Assembly (NCBI GenBank): GCA_947095585.1
Contig: OX352761.1
Span: 35,617,777-35,681,776 of the forward strand
From: Nephrocerus scutellatus
Lineage: Eukaryota; Arthropoda; Insecta; Diptera; Pipunculidae
DNA: 64,000 nt
Reading direction: 5' to 3'
Shown: positions 62,713 to 64,000 of the stretch, one piece after another
Position numbering within the stretch: the stretch's first letter is position 1
Layout of the letters: the number at the start of each line of letters is the position of its first letter
Position numbers and translations under genes: made by a program
The notes under the pieces: generated by a model
Databases searched by the model: none
What the model was told of the DNA's origin: nothing
What the model saw: only the letters and a program-made list of their open reading frames with translations

Positions 62713-63790
62713 ACAGTAATCCCTGGTCTCCAAAAATGCACAATGTTTTGACGCAATTAACCGGGAAACCCAATTACAGAAATCCCGCTTAATTGCATCG
62801 GCGAAGCAGTTAAGAAAAAATCAGTTAATAAAATCTTACTTTTTTGTTGTGATGATGCATGCGGTTATGGGGTTCTTTTATTATAAAACACAAAATCAGT
62901 TATGGGTACACTTCTTATGGTTTTATTAGATTCATATTTAGATACAAAATAACTTATTATATACTAAAATTAACAAAGGAATTGTGTTTTTAGGAAATAA
63001 ATGAAATCCATTACGAAGTGTGGCATGAGAGTTTTACATATTTATATATTTGAAAAAAAGTCTGTTATTTTTTCCTGTAAGCTCTTTTCGCACGACTTTC
63101 GGAGTATATATTCTTCAATGTTTTCTAATTCTGTTGAGAATTTATTTTCTGCTAGAAAGTATCGGCGGAGAACATTCAGAGAACTAAAAAAATATTGTGA
63201 TTAGATGAATGACTTTCCAAAATGTGCTCCCCATCAACGGATTTGTCTCCGTCTTCAATTTCTATTAGTTGCGGCGATATTTCGTTGATAATGTCCTCAT
63301 CTGTAGCCTGACCAAAGCAAACTAAATTCTCGTCACATCTGGTATACTCTTCAAATGTTCGGCTTTACTAACCACCAAGAATGTTTGATCATGTGTAATG
63401 CATTAAAAAGAGTTATAGATTTATCAAGTTCATCAACGGTTGCTCCTCCTTCAACCGACGTAATTTGCTTACGTAAATTTATCTGTCTATAATATGATTT
63501 AAACCAGTGAATTATACCCTGGTCAGGTGGCTGAGCAAGAGCAGTAGTGTGGTAAAAACTGCACGTTTATATTTTTGAATATGGTCGTTGTCTTATGACA
63601 TGCGTTATCAGCAAACAAAATAATTTTGCGATTTTGGCTGATCATTTCTCTATCCAAAGTTATTAAAATATCGTCCCATATATTCATCCAAGTTTTGCGT
63701 TGTGAGTAATATTTTAATGGAAGGATTTTGTTCTTGAAGCGCTAAGGATTTTTGGATTTTTCTACAACGATGACATTCTTGTACTCTTCT
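62713..63790 (-). mobile_element. pogo/Tigger-type DNA transposon, partial
   Basis: Terminus TA then CAGTAATCCCTGGTCTCC at 62713, followed by subterminal words ('ttaaccgggaaaccc', 'ttaattgcatcggcgaagc') and then a minus-strand transposase (63060-63770). The other terminus is missing; element X sequence begins at about 63798. Confidence 0.75.
63060..63770 (-). pseudogene. Tigger/jerky-type transposase, C-terminal half (broken)
   Basis: Minus strand from 63770 reads RKTWMNIWDDILITLDREM, NRKIILFADNACHKTTTIF (second catalytic Asp in the DNAxxH block), NINVQFLPHYCSCSA, PDQGIIHWFKSYYRQINLRK (the QPLDQGII signature with one frameshift) and SVEGGATVDELDKSI. After a damaged stretch, LENIEEYILRKSC lies near 63080-63150. 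The N-terminal DNA-binding domains and first Asp are absent. Inactive. Confidence 0.8.
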
Positions 63791-63797
63791 GTTGCGT

Positions 63798-64000
63798 TAC
63801 AAATAAAAAACAACCCATAAAAATTTTTCATCTAAATTCTCTAATCGCAGAAATTGATATGGGACCCCTCGATTCTGGGTCATTTTTAAATTCTCTATAT
63901 TAACTTCACTTGCCCGTTTGTTTGTGGTTGGGTTTGTGTGTCATGGAATCTTGCGATCAATTTTTAACCCACTTCCCAAAGCCCGATTTTATTGATTTTG
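63798..64000. mobile_element. Element X, copy 14 (left end joined to inverted right end)
   Basis: The left-end variant of 27016 (aacaacccataaaaattttt, TAAATTCTCTAATCG, tgggacccctcgattctggg) runs to about 63880. The inverted right end AAATTCTCTATATTAACTTC follows, then the tail and a unit running off the window. Confidence 0.7.

Overview
This window is eukaryotic nuclear DNA, almost certainly from an insect. It is AT-rich, holds no operons or ribosome binding sites, and is packed with decayed and nested transposable elements of families typical of arthropods. These are R1/Waldo-like, Jockey-like and RTE non-LTR elements, Ty3/Gypsy and BEL/Pao LTR elements, pogo/Tigger, Tc1-like and hAT DNA transposons, Helitron ends, MITEs and a tRNA-derived SINE. 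Only one piece of host gene is recognisable: a 63-codon coding exon on the minus strand at 17296-17484. It carries the start of a FERM domain and a good 5' splice site, and resembles the first coding exon of the Cdep/FARP RhoGEF family. The microsatellite-targeted R1-clade element and this exon would suit a dipteran, but the species cannot be fixed from sequence alone.

Layout. 1-8.4 kb holds a decayed R1/LOA-type RT, Jockey-A fragments, a foldback repeat and a decayed RTE. 9.0-17.1 kb is a tandem-unit element (called X here) interrupted by an LTR element (Gypsy-1, 10172-16635) with a perfect 4-bp target duplication. 17.1-18.1 kb holds the host exon and a SINE scrap. 18.9-19.5 kb is a 118-bp satellite (Y). 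19.5-28.6 kb holds Jockey-A, X, Tigger, Jockey-B, RNase H, BEL/Pao and Tc1-like remnants. 28.6-34.9 kb holds three copies of a Waldo-like R1-clade element, all lying in (AC)n or (ACAY)n microsatellite. 36.0-45.3 kb is a three-level nest: Jockey-A sits in the left LTR of Gypsy-2, which sits in one X element. 45.5-57.5 kb holds a SINE, Y arrays, a Jockey-C element with ORF1, a CR1-like LINE, a third long Jockey-A copy and a hAT zBED fragment. 57.5-64 kb is AT-rich with nested MITEs, a Helitron 3' end, X copies and a Tigger remnant.

No element looks autonomous. Each coding element carries stops, frameshifts, deletions or lost catalytic residues. The most unusual structure is X. It has about 14 copies, made of a variable number of roughly 114-123 bp units between constant ends that share an inverted AAATTCTCTA motif. 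It acts as insertion target for both Gypsy elements and has captured a piece of Jockey-B. It resembles the Helentron-associated DINE-1/HINE design, but that assignment is an inference. Names such as X, Y, Z and Jockey-A/B/C are labels used only in this report. Boundaries were set by eye without alignment software.
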